Positions 1 to 13,800 of a stretch of DNA of 64,000 nucleotides are shown one piece after another. Within the stretch, counting starts at the first letter, position 1, and every line of letters starts with the position of its first letter. The notes under the pieces were generated by a model. That model did not search any database and had not been told where the DNA came from. It saw only the letters and a program-made list of their open reading frames with translations. Source of the DNA: Promerops cafer (lineage: Eukaryota; Chordata; Aves; Passeriformes; Nectariniidae). Made by a program: the position numbers and the translations under genes. The stretch is from NCBI GenBank assembly GCA_013398275.1, contig VZSE01013530.1:310001-374000 (forward strand). The letters are read 5' to 3'.

Positions 1-3000
1 CTGCTAATTTGCACCAGATGTCCTTTGCCTGTTTGGCAGGGCGGTGGGGCCATCAAGCATTGTGGGAGCGCCTGCAAGCACAGCCCTGCAAGAAAAGGGG
101 CTAGAAATAGAAATCCAGAGGAAGGGAAAGGATTGGCAGCTGTGTGAGAGCTCCTTCCCAGTCAGACAAGATGCCCTCGTGGGCAGGGCCAGCGTCCAGC
201 ACCTCTGCCCAACACCACAGGAGCAGTGATAAGGGCAAGGAGAGCATGGCCAGAGAGAAGAGCAACATGGGCAATGGATGCAGGAATTGCCCCTGGAAAT
301 ACAAAATAGAATTTGCTGAGGCAGGGCTGTGCACCCTGATTTCCAGGGAACAGTGCATTCCCTTACTGGTGACTAATGGTCTGTAGGGAGCTTCTGCCAA
401 GGGGGCTGTCAGGGCAGCTGGGGCTGCTCTCCACTCCCCAGCATGCTGAGCTGTCCCCTTCCCTGTGCACCAGCTCTGCAGGCTGGTTCTCAGCTCCCAC
501 AGCTCTGGGGGTGCTTGTGGGACCCCCCCCACACTGGTTCTGCACAGGGTACTGGTTGTGGAGAGGCAAGAAATGTGGTCTAGGCAGGCTGGGAGGAGGG
601 CAGTGGACTGGGAGGACATCCTTGGTGTTCCTAACCCATCCTCTCTCACGGTTTATGATGGCTACAGGGCTGGAAATGGCCCTGTCCCACATGATGCATG
701 CTCGGGGATGGGCAGTGCCATGCAGTGTCCGTGCCAGCAGTGGCTGCCATGTGTGTTCTGCCAGGATGCTGGGAGACACACAGGGAGCAAGTGCAGAGGG
801 CAGGGGGCTCAGAGTATGGCAGGCCACACAGAGCAAAATCAGAGGAAATTCTTGCCTTGTTACTCAAGAATAGTGAAGACTGAACCCACACAGCATATTT
901 TGGGCATTAGCAAAGGCATTTTAGGCTTAGTAGCATTCTTAAACAACAGAGAGGTCTGGAGTGGAGGAACAGTAATCAATCAGTAAGGTTTGGTGATGCT
1001 TGAGCTGCTTAGCAAGGTGCAAGGAGTAGTAGAGGTGGGTCCCTAAATTAAGGTGGTACCATCCACAGCAGAGGCTGGATGCAGCTCCTCCTTGTATCCA
1101 AACTCCTGGGCGTTGCCCTGCTCGTGCTGCAGAAATTCCTGTCCAAGTTCATCAGCCGCAGAGGCATCAGCCCCCAGCCGCTGGAGCGAGGGAGTGGGAG
1201 AGGAGGCGGAGGAGAAAGCTCAGCTGTCATCAGATTTGGGATGCAGGAGAAATGGGAGCGGGCTGCTCTGGAAAAGCTGTGTAGTCATGAGATGGGGAAT
1301 CATGAGACTTGAATCCCGGTGCTGGCGCAGCCGTGGCCCTGGCCGTGCTGTTTGACCTCTGCTCTGGCCCTCTCGCCTGTGTCCTGTCTGTGGGATCACA
1401 GGCCACCAGAGCCCTGTTCTCAGTGCTGGGGCTGCTCTGGGGTGTTGGGGTGACCCCTTTTATTCCATCCCCCAGAAACCCCCTGCAAGAGCACAAGGCT
1501 AGAGATGCTCAAACAGGATTCCAGTGGTGCCTGACCTCAGCCAGCCCTGGGACACTCCTTTGCCAGCTGGGAAAGCCAGCAGCCCCAGGGTTGGCTCAGC
1601 TCTCATCTCTGCTGCAAACTCCACTCTGCTCTGCCAGGCTGGTGTGATTACAGAGGGGAGATAAGGACAGGCAGTGTCTGTGTCACCAGTCAGGGACAGT
1701 TGCCTGTATCTGTGTCTTGTTTGCACTCCAAACCCTCCCAGACACTCTCAGTCCAGCAGTGCCCAGCTCTGGCCTCGCTGGGCGTAGCGTGGGGGCGAGC
1801 AGGGACGTGCCAGCTGTCCGGGACCAGCCTCCCCCACGGCACTTGGCCAAGCCCCAGCGTGGCCCCCGGGACCCGAGCCCTCCTGGGACGCGAGCCCCTG
1901 GGGAGCACAGCCACCCCACAGGCATGTGGGGCTGCATGTGGTGTGGGGCTGTGTCACCCAGCCAGCGCGGCTGCCCTGCGAGCCAGCCGACCTCCTGTCT
2001 CCTCTCCCAGCCAAATTCCTCCTTTAGAATAATAAACAGTGTGGCTCAAGAGAAAAGCTCCTTCCCCTGCCTGGCTCGGACTGGTTTGCTGTCACATCGA
2101 GGAGCTGGAGAGGGGCAGAGGGAAGGTCTGTACCAGTGCTGGCAGGGAGGGAAGGATGGTGAGGGCTGTAACATGGGGATGGAGAGGTGGGACAGCACCT
2201 TGGTGGCTGCAAGGTGGGAGGCTGCCACGGAGCTGCAGGGCTGAGTGAAGTGCTGGACGTGGCATTGCTGCAGGAGCTCCCTGGCCTCCATGATTGTGCC
2301 TGGATGGGTGAAGGCAAAGGATCCCATGGCTTGAAAATACTCAGGTCCTGGGCTTGTGGGAAGGATGTAGGAGTCTGAGGGGTCTGTGGCACCCTGCTCA
2401 CCCACAGGGGCAAGAGGAGATCACCCGAGGCAGCTGAGCATCGTGTGGGTGCCTGTGCTTGGGTCTCTGGGTGGGATAACGTCTGGCTGCCTGCTTTTGT
2501 ACTGCTGAGTGGGATTGCTCCTCCTCGTCTGGCACTCTCAGTGGCACTCACAGTTCCTGCTAAGAACAAAAGCTGGGACTGAGGAGAGAAACAAGCGCTC
2601 TCAAGGCTGGCAGTGAGCTGGGTGCGTTTGCATCCCTTGTGAGGTGCCTGTGCGCACCCACATGTGCAAGCACACGTGTCCCCGTGACAGGGAAGGAAAG
2701 GCTTGTCCCTCTGCCTCCCGCAGGACAGGGCTCAGCCAGGTCTCTGAGCGTGCCTCTCGCCCCGGCCGGCGCAGACAAACAAGGGAGAGGTCACCACTCT
2801 CTGCGAGACGTTGCCACCCTCCCACTCTGCTTTGGAAGCATCTCCAAGAGAAATGCCTTTCTGCAAAACCAGCAGCTTTATTAAAACCAGCTATGAACAC
2901 AGCGGAGGCGGCCAGAGGCGGCAGGCGGAGGCGCTGGGGCTCTCGCTGCTCGCTGGAGCAGCACCCCTGCTAGCCCAGCACCAGCACCCGTGCCCGGCTC

Positions 3001-4819
3001 CCTGATGCGGCAGGGCAGGGGTTTGCCCATCAGTGATCCTGCAGAGATCACTGCTGGGGTCTGGGAGCTGCCTGTGTGGGGACAGGAAGCCGAGATCTGC
3101 AGGACTGACAGTGACAGCCATGGAGCTGGACAGGCAGATAAAAGCTGGGCATGAGTTCGGGAGGATCTTAGCCGCTTACAGGCAGGTGTCTGGGGGGCTG
3201 GGGTGGTGAATACAACCTGGCTTGTGCATGCAGGCAGGGAGGGGTGAAAGGAGAGGATCCCAGTTGTCCTTACAACCTTGAACATTGAATAATGGATGAA
3301 TCACACACCTCTGCAAAAGAGAATGGGGAAACGAAGGTAATTGTTCTCATGGCAGTGCCTTGGGGGGCAGAGATTAGATTGTCCATCCTTCTCTCTCCTG
3401 CAGCTTGGTGCTCTGAGGGTGGGTGCGGGGAGGTCACATTCATTTACAGCCTGAATTTCACCTCGGTCCTTTCATCCTACCCACCCCCATCTCTTGCCCT
3501 AAGTGCTCTTATCCCCTCTGGCAAACGAAGAGAGAGGAAGAGTTGTAGAGGTTTTTTTGGGAGGAGGGAGACGGACGCTGCTGAATAAGCTGGAGACCTG
3601 GAAGGATTTGTGGTAGATCAGACTTCTGTTGAGCCAAAGCAAGAGGATAATAAAAACATCTGACAAGCGCACGTCATTTAAAAACCATTTCCTCCTTTAA
3701 CATCAAGCAGACCGGGAGGCCACTCCAGGGCCAAGAGGCAGCGGAGAGCTCAGTAAGAGACGGGGCCTGGGGCTGGGTCAGCAAGTCCAGATTGCCACAA
3801 GCCCTCCTTGAGCCTGGCAGGAGCTCCCCAGAGCACTGCCAGCATCACAGGGGGCTTCTCCTCGGGGTCTGCCTTGGGAGGTGGCCCAGTGGCAGGGCAG
3901 GAGCTGCAGCGTGGCTGAGCTGTGAGGTTCAGCTCCATGCGGGAGCATCCCCGAGCTCCCCAGTGAATTCATTTTCCCCAGGCTTTGCCCAGGCACAGAG
4001 AAAGCCTTCTCCCTTACTCCTCCTCTTGTCAGTGTGTGCATTTTGCTTTTCAGAAATGCTCGTTCCTGCAGGCACCTGGGGGAAGGGTACCTGTCACCCC
4101 AGTACACAGGAGACAGACCCCTGCTCTCAGGGATCTCTGGCCTCGTCTCCTTTGGCTCCTGGTTTGCACCAGGGAGGGCTGAAAAAGCTCTGTAGGAAAG
4201 ACTTCTTGAGAAATGTTGATTAGAAGGATTTGAAATTTTAAAAAACCTCTTAGATATTCTCTTAAATTTATGTATTTAAAAGTTAAGTACAAGGAACTAA
4301 TTTTTTGGTGGAGCTTCTTCAGGCTTGTTGTGGTTTAACCCCAGCCAGCAACCAAGTGCCATGACAAGGCTTCTTTTATTTCATTGGAAGGAGCAAACAA
4401 TGTGGGAGGGTTGGAGGGGGATCTGTTTTCTAGCAAGTTTTATCTCACTGTGACTGAGGGAAGAAAAACTAAGGAAAAAAGGCAAGTGGTAAAGCAGAGG
4501 GAGGGAGGGAGGAAGGCAGGGCTCTGCCAAGGGGGGAGAGGCATTTCCAGCTGAGATGAGCAAAAGTTGACACAACTGCTGTAGCCTCCAGCAAAATCCC
4601 TGTTTACCAGTGGGAGAAGCCTTAGAAACTGCGGATCCAGCATGAGGGGGAAGCACCACTCCCCCAGGAGGGAAGGGCTGAAAACTGGAGAGATGGAAGG
4701 TTTCTGAGGTGGAGAAGTGAGGCCAGGGCTTGGGCGGGGGCTCAGGGCCCCCTGCCCAGGACAGCTGAGGGATCCCTCTTCTGCTGAGTGCTGTGCTCAT
4801 GTCACTTTGCTCTTGACAG
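1..4819. other. Non-coding DNA upstream of the PDGFRB start codon
   Basis: No open frame here resembles a known protein or has a convincing exon structure. The stretch probably contains intron 1 and perhaps the non-coding first exon and promoter of PDGFRB, which in mammals has an untranslated exon 1 far upstream of the ATG exon. Two GC- and CpG-richer patches, about 1740-2000 and 2730-2960, are the best places to look for that exon, but I could not fix a donor site. AATAAA motifs on the + strand occur at 2031 and 3649; without a gene attached they mean little. A GGGA-rich simple stretch lies near 4498-4516. Confidence 0.6.
4328..4362. mobile_element. Fragment of an avian endogenous retrovirus LTR
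   Basis: About 30 bases starting with TGTGGTTTAACCCCAGCC closely match, from memory, the start of an LTR family that is very common in bird genomes. The similarity fades after about 4362, so only a short, old terminal piece remains. No internal retroviral sequence is visible around it. The family assignment rests on recall and has not been searched. Confidence 0.5.
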
Positions 4820-4847
4820 GAGTCAGACACCAAGCCCAGAGCCCAGC

Positions 4848-7800
4848 ATGCTGTGCCCCGCTCTCAAGACGTGTCTCTGGCTCCTCATCCTCACTGGTGA
4901 GTGCTGTGGCTGGGCAGGGGTGTGTGATCCCTGGGGGGCTCACCTCGGGGTGATGGGGAGGAAAGGGGCAGTGCCATGGGGAGGCACTGGGGTGCACAGC
5001 ATGCTCCAGGCACATCTGTCCCTACTAATGCCTCATATCCATGGGCTGACTCAGTCCTGTGGCGGGGTGGGTGTAAAGAGAGGAGTGTGTCACAGCCCCA
5101 TTGGGACATCTGGGCAAATGGTGAAGCAAGGAAGCTGGGAGAGACATGGGGAGCCATTCAGGAAGACATTGCCTGCTCTATTGCTTCCAAAGGATTTCCT
5201 GCAAGGTTTTGCTTTCATTCCTTTTTCACTTTCTTGTAAACTGACATTGTTTCAGCCTCATCCATGTCCTGTCTGACGCTGTCTGTGTGGACAGGCAGCC
5301 AGAAGAGCAAGGAATTGCCTCCTATCCTCCTTGGGGGTTCTCCACCCAATGTTGCCACAGACAACACGGGCTGCATCGAACACTGCTAAATCCTGTGATG
5401 TCTGATTTGCTCTCCAGTAAGGGTTGTAGGAGGTACAGGGAATGAAGGGTGACCCACAAAGGCCTGGACTGGCAGGATATTTTTGAGGAGACACTGGGTT
5501 TGTCAGTGGTGATTACACTAGGGAAGGCAAACCCAGGACAGTTATTTTTCAGTGTAAAGGCTGACATTACAAAGCAAACACCATGAGGTGTGCTTTTCTG
5601 TGGATTTCAGAGGAATTCAATTTGGTCTCATGTCACTCCTCTCTCAGGTCTGCTGGAGGAAACATTTGGGGACAGCAGGCTACACATCAAACCCAGAGAC
5701 ACCGAGCTTGTCCTCAGCCTCCACAGCACCTTCTCCCTCCTGTGCTATGGGGACAGAGAGCTGGTCTGGGAACGGGAGGGGCAGCCCCTTGCTGCCTCGC
5801 TGGAGCGCAGGGACGATGTCTTTGTCAGCAATCTCACCCTCAGGAACGTGACAGGCCATCACACCGGGGAGTACACGTGCACCTACAGCCCTGAGCAGGC
5901 TCCAGAGCCAGCGGACAGGAGAGCCCTGTACATCTACGTTCCAGGTAGGGGACAGCATGTCCTTGCCTGTGGGTTTCCATGGGGTTTAGCAACCAGGAAG
6001 AAAAGGGCTTTGACCCACTGTTCTGTCTCCAAGCACCTGGCCTCCCCAAACCCCTTCTCCAGCAGCAGGAGGGCCCTCACAGTAGGTCTCTCTGGCTGTG
6101 GCATGTCTCTGGTGTGCCAGCTCATGGAGAGTGTGGTGTGCTGGGACAAGTGGTGGGGGAGCAGTGGTGCTCGGTGGGTCTCTCTCACCCTCCCAGGAGA
6201 CATTTGACAAGCACACGACATGCAGCTCTACTTTCCCAAGGGAAGTATGGGAAGAAGCATCCCACTAGCATCGAGTCAGGGCCCTGTGGTGGAGTATTCC
6301 TGGAGAAGCACAAAGCAGCCCTGGTTAAGCTTCCAAGCACCTTTCTCTAACCAATGTTCCCTCTCTCTCACAGATCCCTCCCTGGTTTTCCTCCCCGCAG
6401 TCACCTCTGAAGAGGTCTTCATCTTCATCACGGGCTACACAGAGGCTGTCATCCCGTGCCGTGTGACCAACCCACAGATGCAGGTCACCCTCTATGAGAA
6501 GAAGGTGGAGAACCCCATCCCAGCTACATATGATCCACAACAGGGATTTAAAGGTTTCTTTGAGGATAAGACCTATTTCTGCCGGACATTTGTGGATGAC
6601 CAGGAGGTGGATTCAGACACTTTCTACGTCTACAGGATCCAGGGTGAGCTGACATTGTCTTAGCACACCTGTGCACCTGCTGTGGCTCTTTCTTCAGGCC
6701 AGTGGCAGGAGACACCAAAGCTCTCCCTGTCTCCTCAGTGATGATCAATTTGGAGGCTGGATTTAGTCCTGTCTCCATTAGAGGATGGGTTTTGCCTACA
6801 TGTCAGCTCCATCCCTCAGGGAAGACAGTTTCCAGTGCACCAGTCCACACAGGGTAAATGGACTGGGTGCCCGCTTATCCCTTCATAATTCATTCCTCTC
6901 TTCCACCTTTCCCACAGTGTCATCTGTGAACGTCTCCATCAGCGCAGTGCAGACCATGGTGCGCCAGGGAGAAAACGTCACTGTGATGTGCACCGTGAGC
7001 GGCAACGAGCTGGTCAACTTCAACTGGGATTATCCCCGCAAGCAAGTGAGTGCTCCACACCCACGGGCTCTGGGCAGCAGCTCCAGCCTTCGCCCAGATG
7101 TGCCATGGAAATCACTCATCGATATCCCATGGCAGAAGCTATGGGATGCTGCTGCTGCCACAGGGAGGTTTGATGGGGATATGCTTGGATTAAGACTGTC
7201 TGTCTCAGGAGTCTCTGATGGGTGCATGTTCCCTGTCCTGTGGCAGCCAGACTGGGGTCCTCTACCACTTTGTGTCCCCCGCTGTGAGCCCAATGGCAGA
7301 ACATGGTTTCGGCTCCTCATACCACGCCTCCTGTCCCCATTTTGCAGGCAGGGAAGGTTGTGGAGCCAGTGACTGACTTCCTGCCTGGATCCATTCATGA
7401 GATCCGCTCCATCCTCATCATCCAGAATGCAGAGCTGGAGGACAGTGGGACCTATGTCTGCAATGTCTCCGAGGGCTACCACGAGAAAACGGACCGGAAG
7501 GACATCACCGTCCAAGTGATCGGTGCGTTGCTGCCCACACGCCCCAAACCATGTGGGCGTTCAGGCAGGATGTCCCTGAGTGACCCCCTCTCCTCTCTCA
7601 CAGCCTCCAGCTTTCTCCCCTCCTCACTTCTGCTCTAAGTAACCATGACAACAAGCCAAACCTCACCCCATGTCACCCCTGCCCACTTCTCGGTTTCAAA
7701 ACATCCCAAATTTCCCTTCACGGCTTTTGTGACTCTTTAAGACTCTTGAGGGTATTGGTAAGGGCTCCTCTGCACTGTGCAGTGCCAAGGTGATGTGAAG

Positions 7801-10800
7801 ACACATGGTCTTCCATCTGCATTTGACCTTCTTTCATGTAATTTGAGGGAAACTGCCGCATCTCCAGTATCTCCACAAGGTAACAGCCACATGCTTCTGC
7901 CCCGTGAGCTCCTCTGCTCCAGTGTGGCTCTGCATCCACACTCCCCTCAGACACAAGCCTAAGGTCTTGAGGGATGGATCTGGAGCTGCCCCACCACTTC
8001 TGGGTGTTCAGAGAGTTTTGTTCCAGATCCGTGTTTATCCAAAGGGCCAGGGCAGGGGTTGTTCCTCTCTCTGACACCCCTCTTCCTCTTGCCTCAGAGC
8101 GTGGCTTTGTGCACTTCCACACCCACCTGCCCAGCACAGTGTATGCCGAGGTCCACAAGAGCCACACTATCCAGGTGGAAGTGGAGGCTTATCCCCAACC
8201 CAGCATTGTGTGGCTGAAGAACAACAAGACATTGACCATGGAGAGCAGCAGCGAGTTCACCATCACCAGCAGGAACCTGTCAGAAACCAGGTACGGGCCC
8301 ATCATTCCTCACCAGGGTGCAGAGAGGGGGTAATTCACAAAGGAATCCACAGTTGCTGATTGGACACAGTTGGTGATTGAATAGTTTTCTGTGAGTGGAT
8401 TTTGAGCACTCCTCAGGTGGGTGGGAGCTGGTTGCCTCCAAGCATTATCAGTCCCCAGGTACCTTCCCACAGCCATCACTCTGGGACTGTGTCTCCCCCA
8501 GGTACCAGACTGCTCTGGTGCTGGTGCGGGTGAAGCAGGAAGAAGGAGGATTTTACACCATTCGAGCTTCCAATGAGGATGATGAGCAGGAGCTCTCCTT
8601 CCATCTGCAGATAAATGGTGAGGATGGGCGTGCACACACATGGCTGAGGAGAGCGGGAGCAGCCTCAAGGCCTCACCATCCTTTGCTTCAGAACCCTCAG
8701 AATGAAGCCCTTACGCCTGTGGCCACAGCTGCAGAGTGGTCTTGCTTAAAGAAAGAGCGTTCAAGCAAGAAACACACTCGGGTGAAATATCTCACACTTG
8801 GCCTCAGAGCAAGGGGGACAGGGAGGCAGCACAGACACCATCAGCTTGGCCCAAGGTTTTGATGATTGTACAGCTGCGATGTCCAGGATTTTCCCTCATG
8901 CTCATGCTGCTCTCCAGTCAAGCTACATGGGGGCAGATCCATAACCATAACCCGCTCAAACCTTTCTCTTTTTGCTGTTCCCTTTCAAAAATAAAACACA
9001 ATAGACGTGATGAGTCCTACCTCATCCCTAGGCTATGGCAGGGATACATCAGACTCACATTCCCCAGAGGAATCATGTTCCCCTCTCCTCCTGCAGTCAG
9101 AAAGGAAGATTAATTCCCATTAAAAAAACCCATGTCTTTTGGTTTCAGTGCCAGCTAAAGTGGTGGATCTCAAGGAGAACAGCAGTGCCAGCAGTGGGGA
9201 GCAGACTGTAACATGCTCTGCTGAAGGCATGCCCCTGCCAGAGATCAGCTGGTCTACTTGCAGCGACATCAAATGGTGAGTGGAGGGATGGAGGCCATGA
9301 GAACAGCTGGACTTTTATTCATTAGAATAACAGGCTGTTATTTAGCTGTATTCTGCTGGCACACTCGCCTGGGCATCCCATGGTGGCACGTGGTCCCTGC
9401 TGCCTCTCAGGTGCCTTTATCCTCTCTGGACCAGGTGCAGCACCAAGGGACAGCCCACCCGGCTGCTGGGGAACGAGTCGGCCGAGATCGGCGTGCAGAC
9501 CAACGCCTCGTACCACGCGGAGCGGCAGCTGTACCGCGTCAACAGCACCCTGCAGCTGCACAGGGTGCACGAGCCCCTGCTCCTCAGGTGCACCGTGCAG
9601 AACTTCCTGGGCACCAACTCCCAGGACATCACTCTGGTCCCACATGGTGAGGGCTGAGACAAGTTTTGGGCCATCAGTGGGGAGTGATGCCATGATGATT
9701 TTGCTTTTTCATATACTTTTCTCATATCCCCCTTTCATATACACTTTTATGCAGCTTTTATGTATCCCAAGTGCTTTTAGCCCACATACTTGTAATTCCC
9801 TAAGCTTGATAACTAGCTTAGACCCAAAGTTCTGTTAAGCCAAGAGACTAAACATCTTGGAAACCTCATAGTTAGGGCGTCAGAGAGTCCCAGACCCAAG
9901 GTCCTCTCCAGAACACATCCTGTAAACTAAGATAGACCCATGCAGGGGGGGCATTCCTTACAAGGGGGCTTCTCCTGAGCCTCCCATTGGGAAACCATGA
10001 TAGATATGCTAATATGCAAGATCTGTAATTGTATATGCAAACCATCACGGGGAGGCTTTCCCATGCACCAGTCCAGGGAGGGCATTGCCTGCAGGGTGCT
10101 CCTGCCTGGAACAAAGGATCTTTAATAAACACCGAGGTAAAATCCCTTTTTTCCCTCTAACCGTGTTTGGCTTTTAATTCTAAGCCCAGGAAAAAGGCAT
10201 CAGGAGATAGACCTTTCTTTGTCTCCAGCCTGGGAACCTGGCTGCTTCTGCCCCAAATGAAGCTTCCTTTGGGTTGAACAGAAAAGATTATTCCAGTTGG
10301 AGTGTGGAGCCCTTGTGTCCAATGGCCATGGATCTGCTTTTCCCACTGCTGGCAGGGTCATCTCTCCAGGGAGGCAACAACACAGGAGTGCCTGAGCAGG
10401 TCCCCAGTGTCTTGTTGTTAGCCCACAGGTCACTAGATGGTGCCACGGACTTGAGCATCCACGTGCTGAACATCCCAAATATGAGGAAGGATGGTCTAAG
10501 CCCAGGCCCAGGGCTGCCAGCTCTCCCCCAAGCAAAACAGCCCCTCTAGATCTTTTCATCCTCCCATGGCCAAACCTCTCCTGAGGCAGAAGCCAGTAAC
10601 AGCCCATCATCCCGTCATCCCTGGGGGGCTGCAAGTGCTGGGAAAGTGTGCCCAGGAGGAGACTGTCCCTACCCAGAGAACAGCTCAGGGTCAATGTCTG
10701 GGGGAGGAGTGTGCAGGGAGCTCTCTGCACTGCTCTCACCTCCTTTCCCTGGGTGCTCAGGCTGTGCAGGGGTGGAGGAGTCTGACTGCTGTTCTTGTTG

Positions 10801-13800
10801 TCTTTGTAGCCTTGCCATTCAAGGTGGTCATCATTTCTGTCTTCCTGGCCTTGCTGGTCCTCACTGTGATCTCCCTGATCATCCTGATCGTGCTGTGGCA
10901 GAAGGTAAAAGAGGAGAGTGTTCCCAGGTTGACACAGTGGTACCCCAGGGTTAGGGTGGCTGGGCCTGATGATGTCCCAGCTGCATCAGGATCTATGGGC
11001 CTCCATCAGTTCCTGCATGCCCCTGGCATCTCTGGGGTAGATGGGGAATGAGACAATGGCTGTAAGGGCCAAAGGCTCCCTAACAAAGTCCAGACACATC
11101 CCCCATGCCCTCTCTAACTCCCAGCCTCTCAGATGTCTCTTCTCCCTCTGCTCCCTTTTCCAGAAACCTCGTTATGAAATCCGCTGGAAGGTGATTGAGT
11201 CAGTCAGCTCTGACGGGCACGAGTACATCTATGTGGATCCCATGCAGCTCCCTTATGACTCCACCTGGGAGGTGCCCAGGGACAAGCTGGTGTTAGGTAA
11301 AGGCTCTGCAGCTCCCACTGATGGATTCCTGAGGTCCTGGCTGTCTGGGGGTGATAAGTTTTGTGTTGAGATCTCCAAAAGAGACCAACCCAGAATAGAC
11401 GCAGAGATCCCTGGAGATACGATGTGGTCCTGGAACAGGGGGATCATCTAGGACCATGGTGGGAGGTCAGCTGCCCCCTTTGGCATGATGCACTGTGTTA
11501 TTCCTGGCTATCCCACCTTGTAGCTGGCAGTTCTGGAAACCAGCCCCAACCTCAAACATTATAGCTCCTGGCCATGTCCATGCCCACCAGAATGACTGCA
11601 GCAAGGCTGGAGAGGTTTCAGACAAGCAACTTGTATTTTCCAGGCTCCTCTCCTCACCTCTCCTCTACAACATTGCCAACTTTGCCTCCTGGCTATTTCT
11701 TTGCAGGACGCACTCTCGGCTCCGGTGCTTTTGGTCGTGTGGTGGAGGCAACAGCCCATGGCCTGAGCCATTCACGCTCCACCATGAAAGTGGCAGTCAA
11801 AATGCTCAAGTGTGAGTTCTCCCCCTTTCCCCACCCTGAAGCCACAAGACCAGTCAGTGGCACACTCTCCTCTCCTTGCCCTGCTGCTCACACTGGCTCT
11901 CCCCAACAGCCACAGCCCGCAGTAGTGAGAAGCAAGCCCTCATGTCTGAGCTGAAGATCATGAGCCACCTGGGACCTCACCTCAACATCGTCAACTTGCT
12001 GGGGGCCTGCACCAAAGGAGGTAGATGAGCCCTGAGCACCCTGTCTCCTCTCTCTGCTTCCCTTGGCTGTGCTTAGGAGGACAACTGTCCTTAGACAGAA
12101 TAATTCCTGTTTTCTGGTTTCAAATTATTCAGCCTTCTCCTAAGAAAGCCTTGTGAGACTCTGAACACCTTTCTTCCAACCTGATTGAAACCAGAAAGGC
12201 GCGTGTCTGTTAACCCCCACCTCCCTCCACAAACACAAATTTCAAATGCCAAAAAATGCTCAGTACCAGAAAGGTGGCTTTTCCCTTTGGCCCTGCCCAG
12301 ACATCCTGTAGTCTGGTAATATCCCTGTGTGATGAAATTCACGGCCACAGTGGCCAGGGCAGGGCTGATGCAGGTGTTCTGTCCCACCAGGACCCATCTA
12401 CATCATCACCGAGTACTGCCGCTACGGGGACCTGGTGGATTACCTGCACCGCAACAAGCACACCTTCCTGCAGTCCTGCGGGGACAAGGCACGGCGAGAG
12501 GCAGAGCTCTACGGGAACACCCCCAAGGAGGACCACGTGCACAGGTACCAGGAAAGCAGCTCTCTCCTCCTCCCTGGTGCCTGCCCCATCCTATCCCCAT
12601 CAGGGAGGGAGGCTGGTACTCTCAGGAAGGATCTTACATTTCTCCAGAGCAGTGAAATAAACACTGGCCCAGCACTGGGATACAGCTGGCTCCTCTTGTT
12701 ACCTTGTTAGACCAGCCCATGTGCCAACTGTGCCAACCAGTGACCTCCAAACAGCTCCTGACAGTGAGGAGTTAGCAAACTCTGTGTCCTGGAGCCTGAG
12801 TTTGCTAGCACACATGCCAGCTGCTCCATGCCAGTTGAGAATATTTCTTGGCATCGTTAACTTTATTTGCATAACCACAGCCACGCACTGAGTACAGAGG
12901 CACAGGGTTTTCCAGCATGTCTTAACCACTGGAGATCTCAGCTCTGCATTTCCAGGGCAGGTTGAGTTGCTATTGAGCCTAAGGGAGAAGTGCTACAAGG
13001 AGGGCAGTTGCACAAGAGGTGCCACAAGGAAAGGGAAATGGTCCTTTATCTGGTTGCCAGCTGTAAGGGATGCAGGCACGGCAGCACAGAGAAATGGTCC
13101 TCTGGGAAGTTAGAAAGTAACATTTCCTTCCGACATGCCAAAACAATAGTAAAGTAGAGCAGTGTTACAGCTCCCCCCTGCCCTTTCTGCCTGAAGGCAG
13201 CTGAGATCTTCCTAAGCACTATGCCCTTTGCACACCACTTCATGCATGATGCAGGGCTTCTTTCCCAGCTGTGTGGGACATTTCAGTACTGGGGCTGAGG
13301 GTCTGGGGATTTCAGACTCACAAATCATTGCCCCCAGCCCTCATGTCTCCTCCTCTCCTCTGGATCTGAACATCCTTTTTGCTTTCCCCCACAGCCACCT
13401 CTCCATGTCTGTCGAGAGTGATGGGGGCTACATGGACATGAGCAAGGACGACTCCCTGGACTATGTGCCCATGTCTGACATGAAGGGTGAAGTCAAGTAC
13501 GCTGACATTGAGTCCTCTAACTATGGCACCCCCTATGAGCTGGACAGCTACTCCCCCTCAGGTAACAGCTTGGCCACAGCGGGAGGGACAGGCGCTTGTA
13601 CTTTGGGTGCTGGATGCCTCTGCTTGCAAATGTCACTTTTGGGACTCGTCCAGAAGCAGTGGCAGATGTCCTCACAGTGAGAGCTCCCAGCTCTGTCCCT
13701 TTGTTGCTGAAGGCAGAGCATTCCCCAGTGTGTCCTTCCACTAGTGGGAGGCTCACCAGTGTGCTGGGTAACACCAACATCCATCTCTTCTTGCCCTCCA

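Noticed and set aside
1079..1312. Open frame with a hydrophobic start (MQLLLVSKLLGVALLVLQKF)
   Set aside because: Looks like a signal peptide, but the rest is Gly/Arg low complexity, there are no splice partners and no family is recognisable. Most likely chance in GC-rich DNA.
2024..2569. 181-codon minus-strand open frame
   Set aside because: Composition is Pro/Ser/Leu-rich as expected from GC-rich non-coding DNA; no motif or exon borders.
2880..2895. Minus-strand AATAAA as the 3' end of an upstream gene
   Set aside because: In the known gene order the neighbour (CDX1) points away from PDGFRB, and no coding exon is found upstream of the signal.
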